A stretch of DNA of 46,648 bases. It comes from CAYLXX01 sp964387955. GTDB taxonomy: Bacteria; Patescibacteriota; Microgenomatia; UBA1406; GWC2-37-13. The notes under the pieces were generated by a model. It did not search any database and was not told the origin of the DNA. It was given only the letters and a program-made list of their open reading frames with translations. The stretch covers positions 1 to 46,648 of the forward strand of contig CAYLXX010000004.1 of assembly GCA_964387955.1 (NCBI GenBank), in the 5' to 3' direction. Positions 7,502 to 14,846 of the stretch are shown piece by piece. The position numbers and the translations under genes were made by a program. Each line of letters starts with the position of its first letter. The first letter of the stretch is position 1.

Positions 7502-8827
7502 ATGAATATACCTGTTTGGACTGAATTCCTTGAAAAGTTCGCTCAAGAAAAGAACGATCTTCTGTTCTCTTTTTTAAAACAAGGCCAACCAGTAAGTCTC
7601 ATCGAAAACACTCTCACTCTAAGTTACACCAACCAAGGTTTGGCAAGTTATCTTGAGAAAAGAAAATCTGATATCGAGCGTTTTATCGAAAAACACACGG
7701 GCAGTAAAATACAGATTGAGTTCATTTTTGAAACTAAACAAACTAAAAAAGAAGCTCCCCCCATTCTCACATACGAACCATCTAAGGAAGACGTTTTTAT
7801 TAGAGCTGGTCTTGCTTTAAAATATCAATTTGATAACTTTGCCGTTTCCTCAAGCAATCAAGTGGCTTTCGCTGCCGCTCAAGCTGTTGCCGCAAGCCCG
7901 GGAACCTCCTACAATCCGCTGTTTCTTTATGGGGGTGTGGGTGTGGGAAAAACACACCTTGCACAATCTATTGCTAGATTTATATTAGAGCGAGATGTTG
8001 AGAAAAAAGCTTTATTTGCCCCTGGAGACAGGTTTATTAACGAACACATTGAGTCTATTCGAGAAAAAACCACTGCCAGATTCCGTCGCAAGTATCGCTA
8101 CCTGGATATTGTTATCGTTGACGATGTGCAATTTATTGCTGGCAAAGACTCAGTTCAGGATGAATTTTTCCATATGTTTAATTCGATTGTCACAGCCGGC
8201 GGCCAGGTAGTCCTCACCTCAGACCGGCCGCCGCATGAAATTAAAAATTTAACCGACAGATTACGTTCCCGTTTTTCCGGAGGATTAATTGTCGATGTCC
8301 AACCGCCTGATTTCGAGCTTCGTAGCGCCATTCTTCTTATCAAAGCTAAAGAGAAAAACATTGAAATCGATATTGAGGCCGCGAAAGTTATTGCCGATCA
8401 AATCGAAGACACTCGCGGCCTTGAAGGCGCTCTAATATCAATTTACGCTCAAACATTAAACACAGGCTCTCCGAAAGTTACCCTTGATGCAGTCGATCGC
8501 TATTTTAGCCAAAGACAAGTCCGTATAACCAGAAAGGTTTCCCCCAATGATATTATAAGGATTGTTTGTACTTTTTATAATGTTAAACAGTCGCAGATAA
8601 AATCACCTGTAAGGTCAGAGAGTATCGCTATGGCTCGTCAGATTGTTATGTATCTTATCCGCCACGAGCTCAATATGAATTACGAAGACATTGCTCATCT
8701 GTTAAACAGAAAAGATCACACTACAGTTATGCACGGCTACGACAAGGTACAAAACATGATTATGAAGGACCAAAATTTTAAGGAAGAGATTGACAATATA
8801 ACCCAATCCCTTCATCAATCAACATGA
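7502..8827 (+). CDS. dnaA: Chromosomal replication initiator protein DnaA
   Basis: DnaA binds 9-bp boxes at the origin, oligomerises with ATP and opens the duplex. This 441-residue protein has the family order: a short N-terminal interaction domain (about 1-85), a brief linker, an AAA+ core with Walker A G-G-V-G-V-G-K-T-H, Walker B I-V-I-V-D-D-V-Q-F and sensor region L-T-S-D-R-P-P, and a C-terminal DNA-binding domain with D-H-T-T-V-M-H-G. Two perfect DnaA boxes lie 18 bp upstream of the ATG, consistent with autoregulation. No Shine-Dalgarno sequence is visible. dnaN follows 105 bp downstream. Confidence 0.98.
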   Translation: MNIPVWTEFLEKFAQEKNDLLFSFLKQGQPVSLIENTLTLSYTNQGLASYLEKRKSDIERFIEKHTGSKIQIEFIFETKQTKKEAPPILTYEPSKEDVFIRAGLALKYQFDNFAVSSSNQVAFAAAQAVAASPGTSYNPLFLYGGVGVGKTHLAQSIARFILERDVEKKALFAPGDRFINEHIESIREKTTARFRRKYRYLDIVIVDDVQFIAGKDSVQDEFFHMFNSIVTAGGQVVLTSDRPPHEIKNLTDRLRSRFSGGLIVDVQPPDFELRSAILLIKAKEKNIEIDIEAAKVIADQIEDTRGLEGALISIYAQTLNTGSPKVTLDAVDRYFSQRQVRITRKVSPNDIIRIVCTFYNVKQSQIKSPVRSESIAMARQIVMYLIRHELNMNYEDIAHLLNRKDHTTVMHGYDKVQNMIMKDQNFKEEIDNITQSLHQST

Positions 8828-8932
8828 TTTCCACGGATTATAAACAGGGGTTTTTTATGATTTATGTCGTCTTGAAAAGCTAAACCAAATGTTATACACT
8901 TATACTCATACCCTACTACTACTAATTAATAT
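8828..8932. other. dnaA-dnaN intergenic region, possible second origin part
   Basis: This is an AT-rich stretch of 105 bp. It holds TTATACACT (8892-8900), one base off a DnaA box, and four CTA triplets (8913-8924), which read as TAG triplets on the minus strand and resemble the DnaA-trio of unwinding elements. It could be the unwinding side of oriC or simply a leader for dnaN. The ATG of dnaN has no Shine-Dalgarno sequence. Confidence 0.35.
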
Positions 8933-10030
8933 ATGAAAATAAATCTAAAAAGAGACCAGTTCCTTGAAAAACTTCAACTTGCATCCCATTTCACTTCCAA
9001 CAAACTCTCCGCTTCCCAAGCATTACAGAATATATTATTAAAAGCCGAGTCAGGCAAGCTTCATATCTATTCAACGAATTTAAACACCTATTTTCACGCG
9101 AAATTGACCCTTAAAGAAGACTATTCGTTCCAAGTCCTCATAGATCCCAAAAAAGTTATTGAGTTTTTGACGTTTGTTGCTCCAGGAGCCGTGACTTTAG
9201 AGGTTAAAGAGAAACAAATCACCATAATTAGCGAAAAGTCTAAAGGTAATTTTGCCACTGCAGCCGCCACTGATTTTCCCCTACCACCTGAGATGGGTGA
9301 GAAAGGCCATAAGCTAGAAAGTACTTTTTTAATTAAAAATCTCCCTTTCTTGTTGTTTACTGCCTCAAGAGATGAAAGTCGACCGGTATTAACCGGAATT
9401 AATTTTTTAAACGCAGAAAATGAACTACTCATGGTGGCCACTGACGGATTTAGACTATCTTTGGTTAAAGAAAAAAATGCGCCTGAGATTCCCTCGATGA
9501 TTATACCAGCAGAGTTTCTTGATGAAGTTGTGAAACACCTAAAAACAGATAAAGAAGCCTTGTTTACTTATTCAGATAAAGAAAAATTAGTGAAGTTTGG
9601 TATTGGCGACGATGAATTTTACTCAAGATTAATTGAGGGTGATTTTCCTCCGTTTGAAAAGGTGTTATTAACAGAATCTGTTACGCAAGTTACTCTGGAC
9701 AAAGCCGAGTTTTTACGCAATGTGAAGTTGATTTCTATTTTTGCTCGAGATTTTTCCAACGTAGTTGTGTGTGAGTTTAAAAAAGACGGTTTATATATCA
9801 AGCCTAAAAAAGAAGCTAATGAGGAAAATAGTTCGTTTCAAGAGATGGAAATGAAGGGCGACGAACAGAAAGTAGCCTTTAATTTTAGATATTTATTGGA
9901 TTTATTAAATCACATCGAAGACAAAAATATTAATATCGAAATTCTCCGCTCAGATGCTCCAGTGGCTTTCAAGTTGGCGAAAAACCCCAACTTCCTTCAC
10001 ATAATCATGCCTGTTAGAATACAAGAATAA
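8933..10030 (+). CDS. dnaN: DNA polymerase III sliding clamp, beta subunit
   Basis: This 365-residue protein has the length and three-domain pattern of the beta clamp, the ring that tethers the replicative polymerase to DNA. Recognisable parts are the opening M-K-I-N-L-K-R-D-Q-F, the A-T-D-G-F-R-L-S motif of domain 2 near residue 170, and the family-typical C-terminus I-I-M-P-V-R-I. It follows dnaA in the standard dnaA-dnaN order. Confidence 0.96.
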   Translation: MKINLKRDQFLEKLQLASHFTSNKLSASQALQNILLKAESGKLHIYSTNLNTYFHAKLTLKEDYSFQVLIDPKKVIEFLTFVAPGAVTLEVKEKQITIISEKSKGNFATAAATDFPLPPEMGEKGHKLESTFLIKNLPFLLFTASRDESRPVLTGINFLNAENELLMVATDGFRLSLVKEKNAPEIPSMIIPAEFLDEVVKHLKTDKEALFTYSDKEKLVKFGIGDDEFYSRLIEGDFPPFEKVLLTESVTQVTLDKAEFLRNVKLISIFARDFSNVVVCEFKKDGLYIKPKKEANEENSSFQEMEMKGDEQKVAFNFRYLLDLLNHIEDKNINIEILRSDAPVAFKLAKNPNFLHIIMPVRIQE

Positions 10031-10046
10031 CTGTTACAATAACTCC

Positions 10047-10475
10047 ATGCGTAAAGGTTTAGATTATATAGGTGTAACTACAGGTATCTGGTTGTTTAAT
10101 GAGGAAAATAAACTTCTTATGATCAAAAGAGGAAAAGGAGCCAGAGACGAGCATGGAAACTGGGATCTGGTTGGGGGTGGAGTGGACTTCAACGAAAATC
10201 CAGCCGAAACTATTATGCGTGAAGTAAAAGAAGAGGTAAATTGTGACATTAGAGACTTAAAAAATGTAGGATATAACAACGTTCAGCGAATTCAAGATGG
10301 CCAAAAAACTCATTGGATCTGCTTTCTTTTCACAGGAAGAATCAAATCAAGTCAAGTAAAAATTATGGAGCCGGACAAAGTTGAAGAATTCGGTTTCTTT
10401 AATCTTAGCAATCTTCCTTCCCCTCTTCATTCACAATATCTGAAAGCCTTCGAGATTCTTAAGAAATCTTTATGA
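10047..10475 (+). CDS. Nudix hydrolase (first of a tandem pair)
   Basis: This 142-residue protein carries a Nudix box that hydrolyses nucleoside diphosphate-linked compounds: G-G-V-D-F-N-E, seven residues, then R-E-V-K-E-E-V-N. The catalytic Glu residues are present, but the conserved Gly after them is Asn. It shares a start (K-G-L/V-D-Y-I-G-V) and an I-M-E-P-D-K motif with the next gene, so the two arose by duplication. TG-T-TACAAT (hexamer 10035-10040) ends 6 nt before the ATG. The stop overlaps the next ATG by 4 bases. Confidence 0.9.
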   Translation: MRKGLDYIGVTTGIWLFNEENKLLMIKRGKGARDEHGNWDLVGGGVDFNENPAETIMREVKEEVNCDIRDLKNVGYNNVQRIQDGQKTHWICFLFTGRIKSSQVKIMEPDKVEEFGFFNLSNLPSPLHSQYLKAFEILKKSL

Positions 10476-10909
10476 AAAAAGGAGTCGACTATATTGGTGT
10501 TGCTGTGGGCGCACTAATTTTTAATAAAAAAGGAGAGATTTTTTTAACAAAAAGAAGTCAAAATGCCAAAAATGAGCGTGGACACTGGGAAGCTCCTGGT
10601 GGTGGTGTTGAATTCGGGGAAAAACTCACAGACGCTGTTAAGAGAGAGATTAAGGAAGAATACGGCGTCGACATTATTTTAATAGAACAGTTTCCTGCTC
10701 ATGATCATTTCATTCCGAAGGAAAAACAACATTGGGTACCAACAAGCTTTCTTTCAAAGATTAAGAAAGGTCAGAAGCCCAAAATCATGGAGCCTGATAA
10801 GTGTGATGAGATCGGTTGGTTTTCTCTGAATAAACTCCCTCGCCCCCTCTCTATTATCACAAAGATTGACATAGCGTATTATAAAAAAAGAAAAAGACTA
10901 TCTTCCTAA
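10472..10909 (+). CDS. Nudix hydrolase (second of a tandem pair)
   Basis: This 145-residue paralogue of the preceding gene has a fully canonical Nudix box: G-G-V-E-F-G-E, seven residues, R-E-I-K-E-E-Y-G-V. Its ATG overlaps the upstream TGA (ATGA), so the two are translated together. H-W-E-A-P-G-G-G-V before the box resembles members that clean up nucleotides or alcohol-linked diphosphates, but the substrate cannot be fixed. The tail overlaps the convergent RNase H gene by 12 bp. Confidence 0.92.
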   Translation: MKKGVDYIGVAVGALIFNKKGEIFLTKRSQNAKNERGHWEAPGGGVEFGEKLTDAVKREIKEEYGVDIILIEQFPAHDHFIPKEKQHWVPTSFLSKIKKGQKPKIMEPDKCDEIGWFSLNKLPRPLSIITKIDIAYYKKRKRLSS

Positions 10910-11305
10910 GGCTTTTTTGACAAGAGAATCCGCAAGTTCATTCCCCTCCCGAAGTGTGTGGGTATAAGAAATGGGAAGGTTTAATTCTTGCTCAAGTGAT
11001 TTGATTTGCGCGAAATATTTTTTTATATCTGGGTGTTTGACTTTATATACACCTGTTAACTGCCTAATCATGAGTTCAGAGTCAGCTATAACCGAAATTT
11101 TATCGATTTTGTGTTTTTCAACGACTTCTTTAGCTTTTTCTAACGCTTTAATGAGTGCGGTATATTCTGCAGTGTTGTTGGTTGCGATTCCAATTCGTTC
11201 ACCGTGTTTAAAAAGCAATTTGTCATTTAAGTAGATTACAAAAGCACAAGCGGCCTCACCAGGATTATTAAGAGAGCCGCCATCTGTAAAAATCCTCAAG
11301 TCCAT
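10898..11305 (-). CDS. RNase HI-like ribonuclease
   Basis: RNase H cleaves RNA in RNA-DNA hybrids. This 135-residue protein has its acidic active-site pattern: F-T-D-G-G-S-L-N-N-P-G (Asp 8), N-T-A-E-Y-T-A-L (Glu), A-D-S-E-L-M-I-R-Q-L-T-G (Asp) and E-L-A-D near the C-terminus. It belongs to the short 'RNase HI/reverse transcriptase-like' group. TATAAT (11316-11311) ends 5 nt before the ATG. A 12-bp inverted repeat flanks the promoter and start codon (see the separate entry). The 3' end overlaps the Nudix gene. Confidence 0.92.
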   Translation of the reverse strand: MDLRIFTDGGSLNNPGEAACAFVIYLNDKLLFKHGERIGIATNNTAEYTALIKALEKAKEVVEKHKIDKISVIADSELMIRQLTGVYKVKHPDIKKYFAQIKSLEQELNLPISYTHTLREGNELADSLVKKALGR

Positions 11306-11344
11306 ACCGTATTATAGCGCACGGCATGAATTCTTGAGGATTTT
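11289..11344 (-). repeat. 12-bp inverted repeat enclosing the RNase H promoter and start codon
   Basis: The arms AAAATCCTCAAG (11289-11300) and CTTGAGGATTTT (11333-11344) are perfect complements 32 bp apart. One arm is in codons 2-6 of the RNase H gene; the other lies upstream of its -10. In a transcript reading through from the DUF378 gene the arms would fold and bury the start codon; in a leaderless transcript starting at the ATG only one arm is present. The stem followed by T residues could also terminate the upstream transcript. Confidence 0.6.
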
Positions 11345-11358
11345 ATTTCTATTTAAAA

Positions 11359-11565
11359 TCACATCTTTTTACCGTAGTTAGCTGCAACCAAAAGTCCTGA
11401 TGCACCAACCAACACGTAAATGAGTCTTTCTGCTGCTGGGATGCTACCAAAAATTGTATTGACCAGATTAAGATTTAAAAGTCCGACAAGACCCCAATTT
11501 AAGGCACCAACTAGAACGAGCAACATAGCTACCATGTGTAATGATCTCATTGTTTTCTTATCCAT
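11359..11565 (-). CDS. DUF378 small membrane protein
   Basis: This 68-residue protein has two hydrophobic helices and the DUF378 pattern A-L-N-W-G-L-V-G-L-L-N-L-N-L-V followed by E-R-L-I-Y-V-L-V-G-A-S-G-L. The family has no proven function. I chose the ATG at 11565 because a strong Shine-Dalgarno sequence (AGGGGGTGAT) lies just upstream; the longer GTG start at 11574 falls inside that sequence. It is one of the few genes in the window with a clear ribosome-binding site. Confidence 0.88.
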   Translation of the reverse strand: MDKKTMRSLHMVAMLLVLVGALNWGLVGLLNLNLVNTIFGSIPAAERLIYVLVGASGLLVAANYGKKM

Positions 11566-11656
11566 ACTGATCACCCCCTATCGTCATGAAAAATTTACTT
11601 ACCTTAATAGTAGACAAATTAAAAGGCAGTTTTCAAGCGGAAAATACTATGGAAGA

Positions 11657-12520
11657 TTAAAGCTGGCCGAGTTTCTCTTTGCGTTCGGCTTCTTCTTTGA
11701 CAAGATTGAGGAATCTTTCGGTTGAAGATAAGCGTCTGTGGCCGACGATTTTGGCGATATATTCGAGGCTAGCGCCATTCATAAGCTGGTGTGCAATAAA
11801 GGTATTGCGGAGGTCATTGACTGTCACATTCTCGATCTCGACTTCACGGAAGCAGCGGTCGATGATTTGTCTGATGTTGCGGATCAATAAAGGATGCCCA
11901 GTGCGAGTGATAAAGACATGGTTGTCTTCGGCTTTGCCGTCTCTCATTTTAAGGTACTCTTCGATGGCTTTTTTGGCGGGTTTATTGAGAGGAACTTGAC
12001 GCTCAATATTTTTGCCATAAGGGCGAATATGGAGAGTTTCATCCCCAACGTCGTCGACTCTGAGCTCGGCTAATTCGCCGATCTTGATACCAGTCTGTAA
12101 AAGCACCTCAACTAAAGCATATGAGCGTGAATCTTCCTTGGCTAAGTCTCTTAAAGCACGGTATTCGAGCTTGCTTAAGATGCGTGGCGGGGTTTGGGTG
12201 TATTTAGGGTGAGAAATATCCAAGGCTGGGTTCTGCTCGATAATCTCACTATTTTTTAAATAGCGGAAAAAAGTGCGGATAGAGTTGAGCTTGCGTGAGG
12301 CTGATTTCTTAGTATAGTTATCGGTAAGAAGCTTGTTTATAAACGCCTCAATATCGTCTCTTTTGACCTCACGAATATCGTTTTTCTCCTTGGTAGTAAG
12401 AAAGCCTATAAATTGCTCTAGATCCTTCTTATACGCCACGAGCGTAAATTGAGATTTTCCCTGGCTTTGAAGATAACTAATGAAGTTCTCTAACAGCTTG
12501 GGAAGGAAATATGTCTCCAT
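11657..12520 (-). CDS. Xer-like tyrosine recombinase homologue with altered active site
   Basis: This 287-residue protein has a full XerC/XerD layout: an N-terminal SAM-like core-binding domain (about 5-95) and a C-terminal catalytic fold (about 110-285). Several active-site residues are changed. The first Arg (T-G-L-R in XerD) is Lys146 in T-G-I-K-I-G-E-L, the first His (H-x-L-R) is Asn235 in N-D-L-R, and the nucleophilic Tyr position is Phe270 in S-T-E-R-F-L-N-L. Lys170, Arg238 and His261 are kept. Without the Tyr it should not cleave DNA, so a DNA-binding or partner role is more likely. The ATG at 12520 is preceded by TATTAT and AGGA. Confidence 0.85.
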   Translation of the reverse strand: METYFLPKLLENFISYLQSQGKSQFTLVAYKKDLEQFIGFLTTKEKNDIREVKRDDIEAFINKLLTDNYTKKSASRKLNSIRTFFRYLKNSEIIEQNPALDISHPKYTQTPPRILSKLEYRALRDLAKEDSRSYALVEVLLQTGIKIGELAELRVDDVGDETLHIRPYGKNIERQVPLNKPAKKAIEEYLKMRDGKAEDNHVFITRTGHPLLIRNIRQIIDRCFREVEIENVTVNDLRNTFIAHQLMNGASLEYIAKIVGHRRLSSTERFLNLVKEEAERKEKLGQL

Positions 12521-12663
12521 AATGATCCTATAATATAACATATAGTGTTTTAGTATGCAAGAGCTCTTACGCACATAGTATGTAAGAAAATGCGGTTTTT
12601 ATGCGGTTGAAACGCGGGAATTTTCGTGTTATGATGATATTTACCCTCAATTTTTATAAAAAT

Positions 12664-12987
12664 ATGGCAGTTACGGCAATTTCCCAAGACACTTTCCAAA
12701 AAGACGTCCTCGAGGCTAAAGGACTGGTTTTTGTTGACTTTCACGCTGAGTGGTGCGGGCCCTGCAAGCTTACCGAGCCTATTGTTCACCAGTTATCCGA
12801 CGAAATGAAGGACATAAAGTTTGTTTCGGTTGATGTTGACGCCAATCAGCAGGTTTCCCAGCAGTATTCGGTCTATTCCATACCTACTTTTATGGTTTTC
12901 AAAGACGGTAAGCCTGTGTCGCAGTTTGTCGGCGCCATGGGTAAAGAAGGCTTCTTAAGCGAGATAAACAAGGCTAAAGCTTCGTAA
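12664..12987 (+). CDS. trxA: Thioredoxin
   Basis: This 107-residue protein has the thioredoxin active site W-C-G-P-C-K near residue 30, the conserved D-F-H-A-E-W strand before it, and the cis-Pro segment Y-S-I-P-T-F-M-V-F. It reduces disulfides in cytosolic proteins and could supply electrons to the ribonucleotide reductase encoded about 3.5 kb away, which is inference. I use the ATG at 12664 because it begins at the fold's normal N-terminus; an in-frame ATG at 12601 would add 21 unrelated residues. Confidence 0.95.
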   Translation: MAVTAISQDTFQKDVLEAKGLVFVDFHAEWCGPCKLTEPIVHQLSDEMKDIKFVSVDVDANQQVSQQYSVYSIPTFMVFKDGKPVSQFVGAMGKEGFLSEINKAKAS

Positions 12988-12991
12988 AAAA

Positions 12992-13420
12992 CTACTTTTT
13001 CACCATTCTAATGACTTTGCCATGGACTGTTTTCAAAGTCATATGAGATTGTTGGAGTAAATATAGGGCAAATGTGGCTAGCCAGCGGAGACTGGAAGTC
13101 AGAGGCGCTTGAAGGCCTTGGGCGATTTTGTCATCGGAAAGGGGTAATTTGACGTTGCCTACATCTTTGAAAAGGTCAGGATTGGCTTCTTTCAGGCCGA
13201 TTTTCTTGAGCTCAGGCGGTATTTCGGGCTTGACTTTGCGCACGTCGACATATTGTTTGACGTCTTCATCCAATTCTTGCTGCTCGATGGGTTCATGGTA
13301 GCGGATAACCTCTTTTGAGGCTCCAAATGGCTCGGACTCCTTTGTTCTCGGGGGTGCAATAAAGACGTTGGTGGGCTTGGGTAAAAGATGGTCGATGGGA
13401 GTGTAATTGGTGGCCGACAT
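12992..13420 (-). CDS. Conserved hypothetical protein (142 aa)
   Basis: I do not recognise a named family. The N-terminal half is hydrophilic and Pro/Glu-rich. The C-terminal part has one moderately hydrophobic helix (L-R-W-L-A-T-F-A-L-Y-L-L near residues 110-121) followed by a basic tail, so it may associate peripherally with the membrane. TATAAT (13432-13427) ends 6 nt before the ATG and overlaps the stop region of the upstream riboswitch-controlled gene. It can thus be transcribed alone or by read-through from that gene, which ends 7 bp away. Confidence 0.6.
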   Translation of the reverse strand: MSATNYTPIDHLLPKPTNVFIAPPRTKESEPFGASKEVIRYHEPIEQQELDEDVKQYVDVRKVKPEIPPELKKIGLKEANPDLFKDVGNVKLPLSDDKIAQGLQAPLTSSLRWLATFALYLLQQSHMTLKTVHGKVIRMVKK

Positions 13421-13427
13421 ACAATCA

Positions 13428-14594
13428 TTATAGCGAAAAAGGCAGAGGTTGTTCTGCCTGCTCTCTTATCTGGTCGTCGCAGTGTTGGCATATGTCACAC
13501 GGGCCAAGTTTGGTGGGGTCCGAGCCACATACGAGGCATTTGCCTTCTTTCTCGAAGTTATAATCGCGCTTGTTTAAGGCATCTTGCATGATTGATGATA
13601 AAGACGAATATTTATTGAAGACGTTTGATGTTTTCCCATTACTACCACAACTTCCCGCAACAGGAGTCGCTTTTTTATCACCATACATTAATAGAAGTTG
13701 GTTAAAAGACATGGTGCGAGTTTGGTAAGTATTATTTATTTCTGTGTCAAAGGAGGTTGAGTAGCCATTTCTCAATTGTTCTGAGTAGACTTCGATGGCG
13801 TTAAAAGCTCTTCTTAATTCAGCTCTTGGCACCCCACTTTTAACCATATTGATAAATTCCATAATATAAGGTTGTAGTCTGTTCATGCTTTCTCTGAATT
13901 TTGCTTCTTTTTTATTATCTATTTTAAAATTAAAAATTTCAGGCATTAAACTATAAATATGAGCCTTGGTTACTCCACGGAGCATGGTGGGGTTAGCAAG
14001 TAATTGCTCAGGGCTTTGTACAGGCGTATCGCTACTTTGGAGTATATTTATGAATCGGTTGTATTGATCAAGAGAAGGTTTTTCTACGCGTATCGCAGTC
14101 ATAGATAGCGATTTATCACCAGAATTAGTATGGGAATCTTGTACTTCGCCAACAAAACAGAATCCATAATCTCCATACCCATCTTCTTTGGATCCAGGAG
14201 GACTTAACCATACCAGCGTTTCTCCCTGAGAAGATGTGGTGAGTATATGGTCAATTTTTTCGATTCCTGTGAGTTCGGCTTTTTCCCTCTGGATATTTTT
14301 TCCCAGTATGAGTTTTCGGTCGATTGAATTCTGGCATATTTGGGCCATAGATAGACCTTCTTCGTTGTCACGTAGTTGCCTCTGGTCATTGCTGTCGGTG
14401 GTGAAGTTGAGTCGATACTCGTATTTGGGAATATTAAATCTGTATTCACCTAAATAGGACTCGATGTCTTTGTAAAGTGCACTTTCGGCTTTGTTCGGAG
14501 CATACTCAAGCGCAAAAGCATTGTGATCGACATCATAGGATGGTTTGGATTGCGTTCTCGGTATTGGTGGCCGTTCTGCTAATGCAGCGTGCAT
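13428..14594 (-). CDS. Uncharacterised zinc-ribbon protein under cobalamin riboswitch control
   Basis: This 388-residue soluble protein matches no family I can name. Visible features are a central block with T-L-V-W-L-S-P-P-G-S-K-E-D-G-Y-G-D-Y-G-F and a C-terminal Cys cluster (Cys353, 356, 366, 369, 372) that should bind zinc. There is no signal peptide or transmembrane helix, so it is not an obvious B12 transporter. The ATG has a Shine-Dalgarno AGGGA 6 nt upstream, directly after a cobalamin riboswitch. Upstream on the same strand is the cobalamin adenosyltransferase gene. A B12-related role, such as B12 sparing or handling, is inferred only from this context. Confidence 0.75.
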   Translation of the reverse strand: MHAALAERPPIPRTQSKPSYDVDHNAFALEYAPNKAESALYKDIESYLGEYRFNIPKYEYRLNFTTDSNDQRQLRDNEEGLSMAQICQNSIDRKLILGKNIQREKAELTGIEKIDHILTTSSQGETLVWLSPPGSKEDGYGDYGFCFVGEVQDSHTNSGDKSLSMTAIRVEKPSLDQYNRFINILQSSDTPVQSPEQLLANPTMLRGVTKAHIYSLMPEIFNFKIDNKKEAKFRESMNRLQPYIMEFINMVKSGVPRAELRRAFNAIEVYSEQLRNGYSTSFDTEINNTYQTRTMSFNQLLLMYGDKKATPVAGSCGSNGKTSNVFNKYSSLSSIMQDALNKRDYNFEKEGKCLVCGSDPTKLGPCDICQHCDDQIREQAEQPLPFSL

Positions 14595-14600
14595 ATATAT

Positions 14601-14637
14601 TCCCTGCTCGGGGTCCTGATTTTTAATAAAATCAGGA
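14601..14637 (-). promoter_or_regulatory. Riboswitch expression platform: hairpin and Shine-Dalgarno
   Basis: Read leftward, a perfect 10-bp stem with a 4-nt loop (14637-14614) follows the aptamer, then CCCC and the Shine-Dalgarno AGGGA (14605-14601). The first stem arm (ATCCTG) can instead pair with CAGGAT, which overlaps the aptamer's 3' P1 strand, so the two folds exclude each other. No U-run follows the stem, which favours control of translation over termination. Confidence 0.5.
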
Positions 14638-14644
14638 TCGAAAA

Positions 14645-14791
14645 TCCTGGTCGGTCTTCGGACTAATCTGGACCTAAAGGTCCAGAATTACCGCTGCGGC
14701 ACAGTCACGGATTCTCACCGTGTTCCCGTAAAAAAAGAAGTGGCCTTCTCTTCCCCTCGCTCAAGCTCCGGAGAAAATGGTCACACCAGGA
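14645..14791 (-). ncRNA. Cobalamin (B12) riboswitch aptamer
   Basis: Read on the minus strand, the region holds the core of the cobalamin riboswitch. It has GGGAA-C-ACGGTG, GAATCCGTGACTGTGCCGC and AGCGGTAA, then a peripheral stem CTGGACC/GGTCCAG, then the B12 box AGTCCGAAGACCGACC (14664-14649). The outer P1 stem is TCCTGGT (14791-14785) pairing with ACCAGGA (14651-14645). These elements bind adenosylcobalamin or related cobalamins and usually switch the downstream gene off. It sits 51 bp upstream of the zinc-ribbon gene at 14594. Confidence 0.93.
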
Positions 14792-14811
14792 CAAATTGTT
14801 AAGGTAATACT

Positions 14812-14840
14812 AGTTTATCGTATTGGCGGTTTTTTATCAA
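14812..14840 (-). promoter_or_regulatory. Candidate promoter for the riboswitch transcript
   Basis: TTGATA (14840-14835) and TAAACT (14817-14812) are 17 bp apart on the minus strand, just after the end of the adenosyltransferase gene. A start near 14805 would put the whole aptamer in the leader. Read-through from the adenosyltransferase gene is also possible. Confidence 0.45.
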
Positions 14841-14846
14841 TATGGT

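Noticed and set aside
12601..12663. A longer thioredoxin starting at 12601
   Set aside because: The extra 21 residues do not fit the fold, and the ATG at 12664 gives the normal N-terminus.
12521..12663. The AAGAGCTCTT palindrome and doubled ATGCGGTT between the Xer-like and thioredoxin genes as an integration (dif-like) site
   Set aside because: They are short and do not have the two-arm, 6-8 bp spacer layout of a dif site.
14614..14637. The perfect 10-bp hairpin as an intrinsic terminator
   Set aside because: No U-run follows it and it lies between an aptamer and a Shine-Dalgarno sequence, so an expression-platform role fits better.
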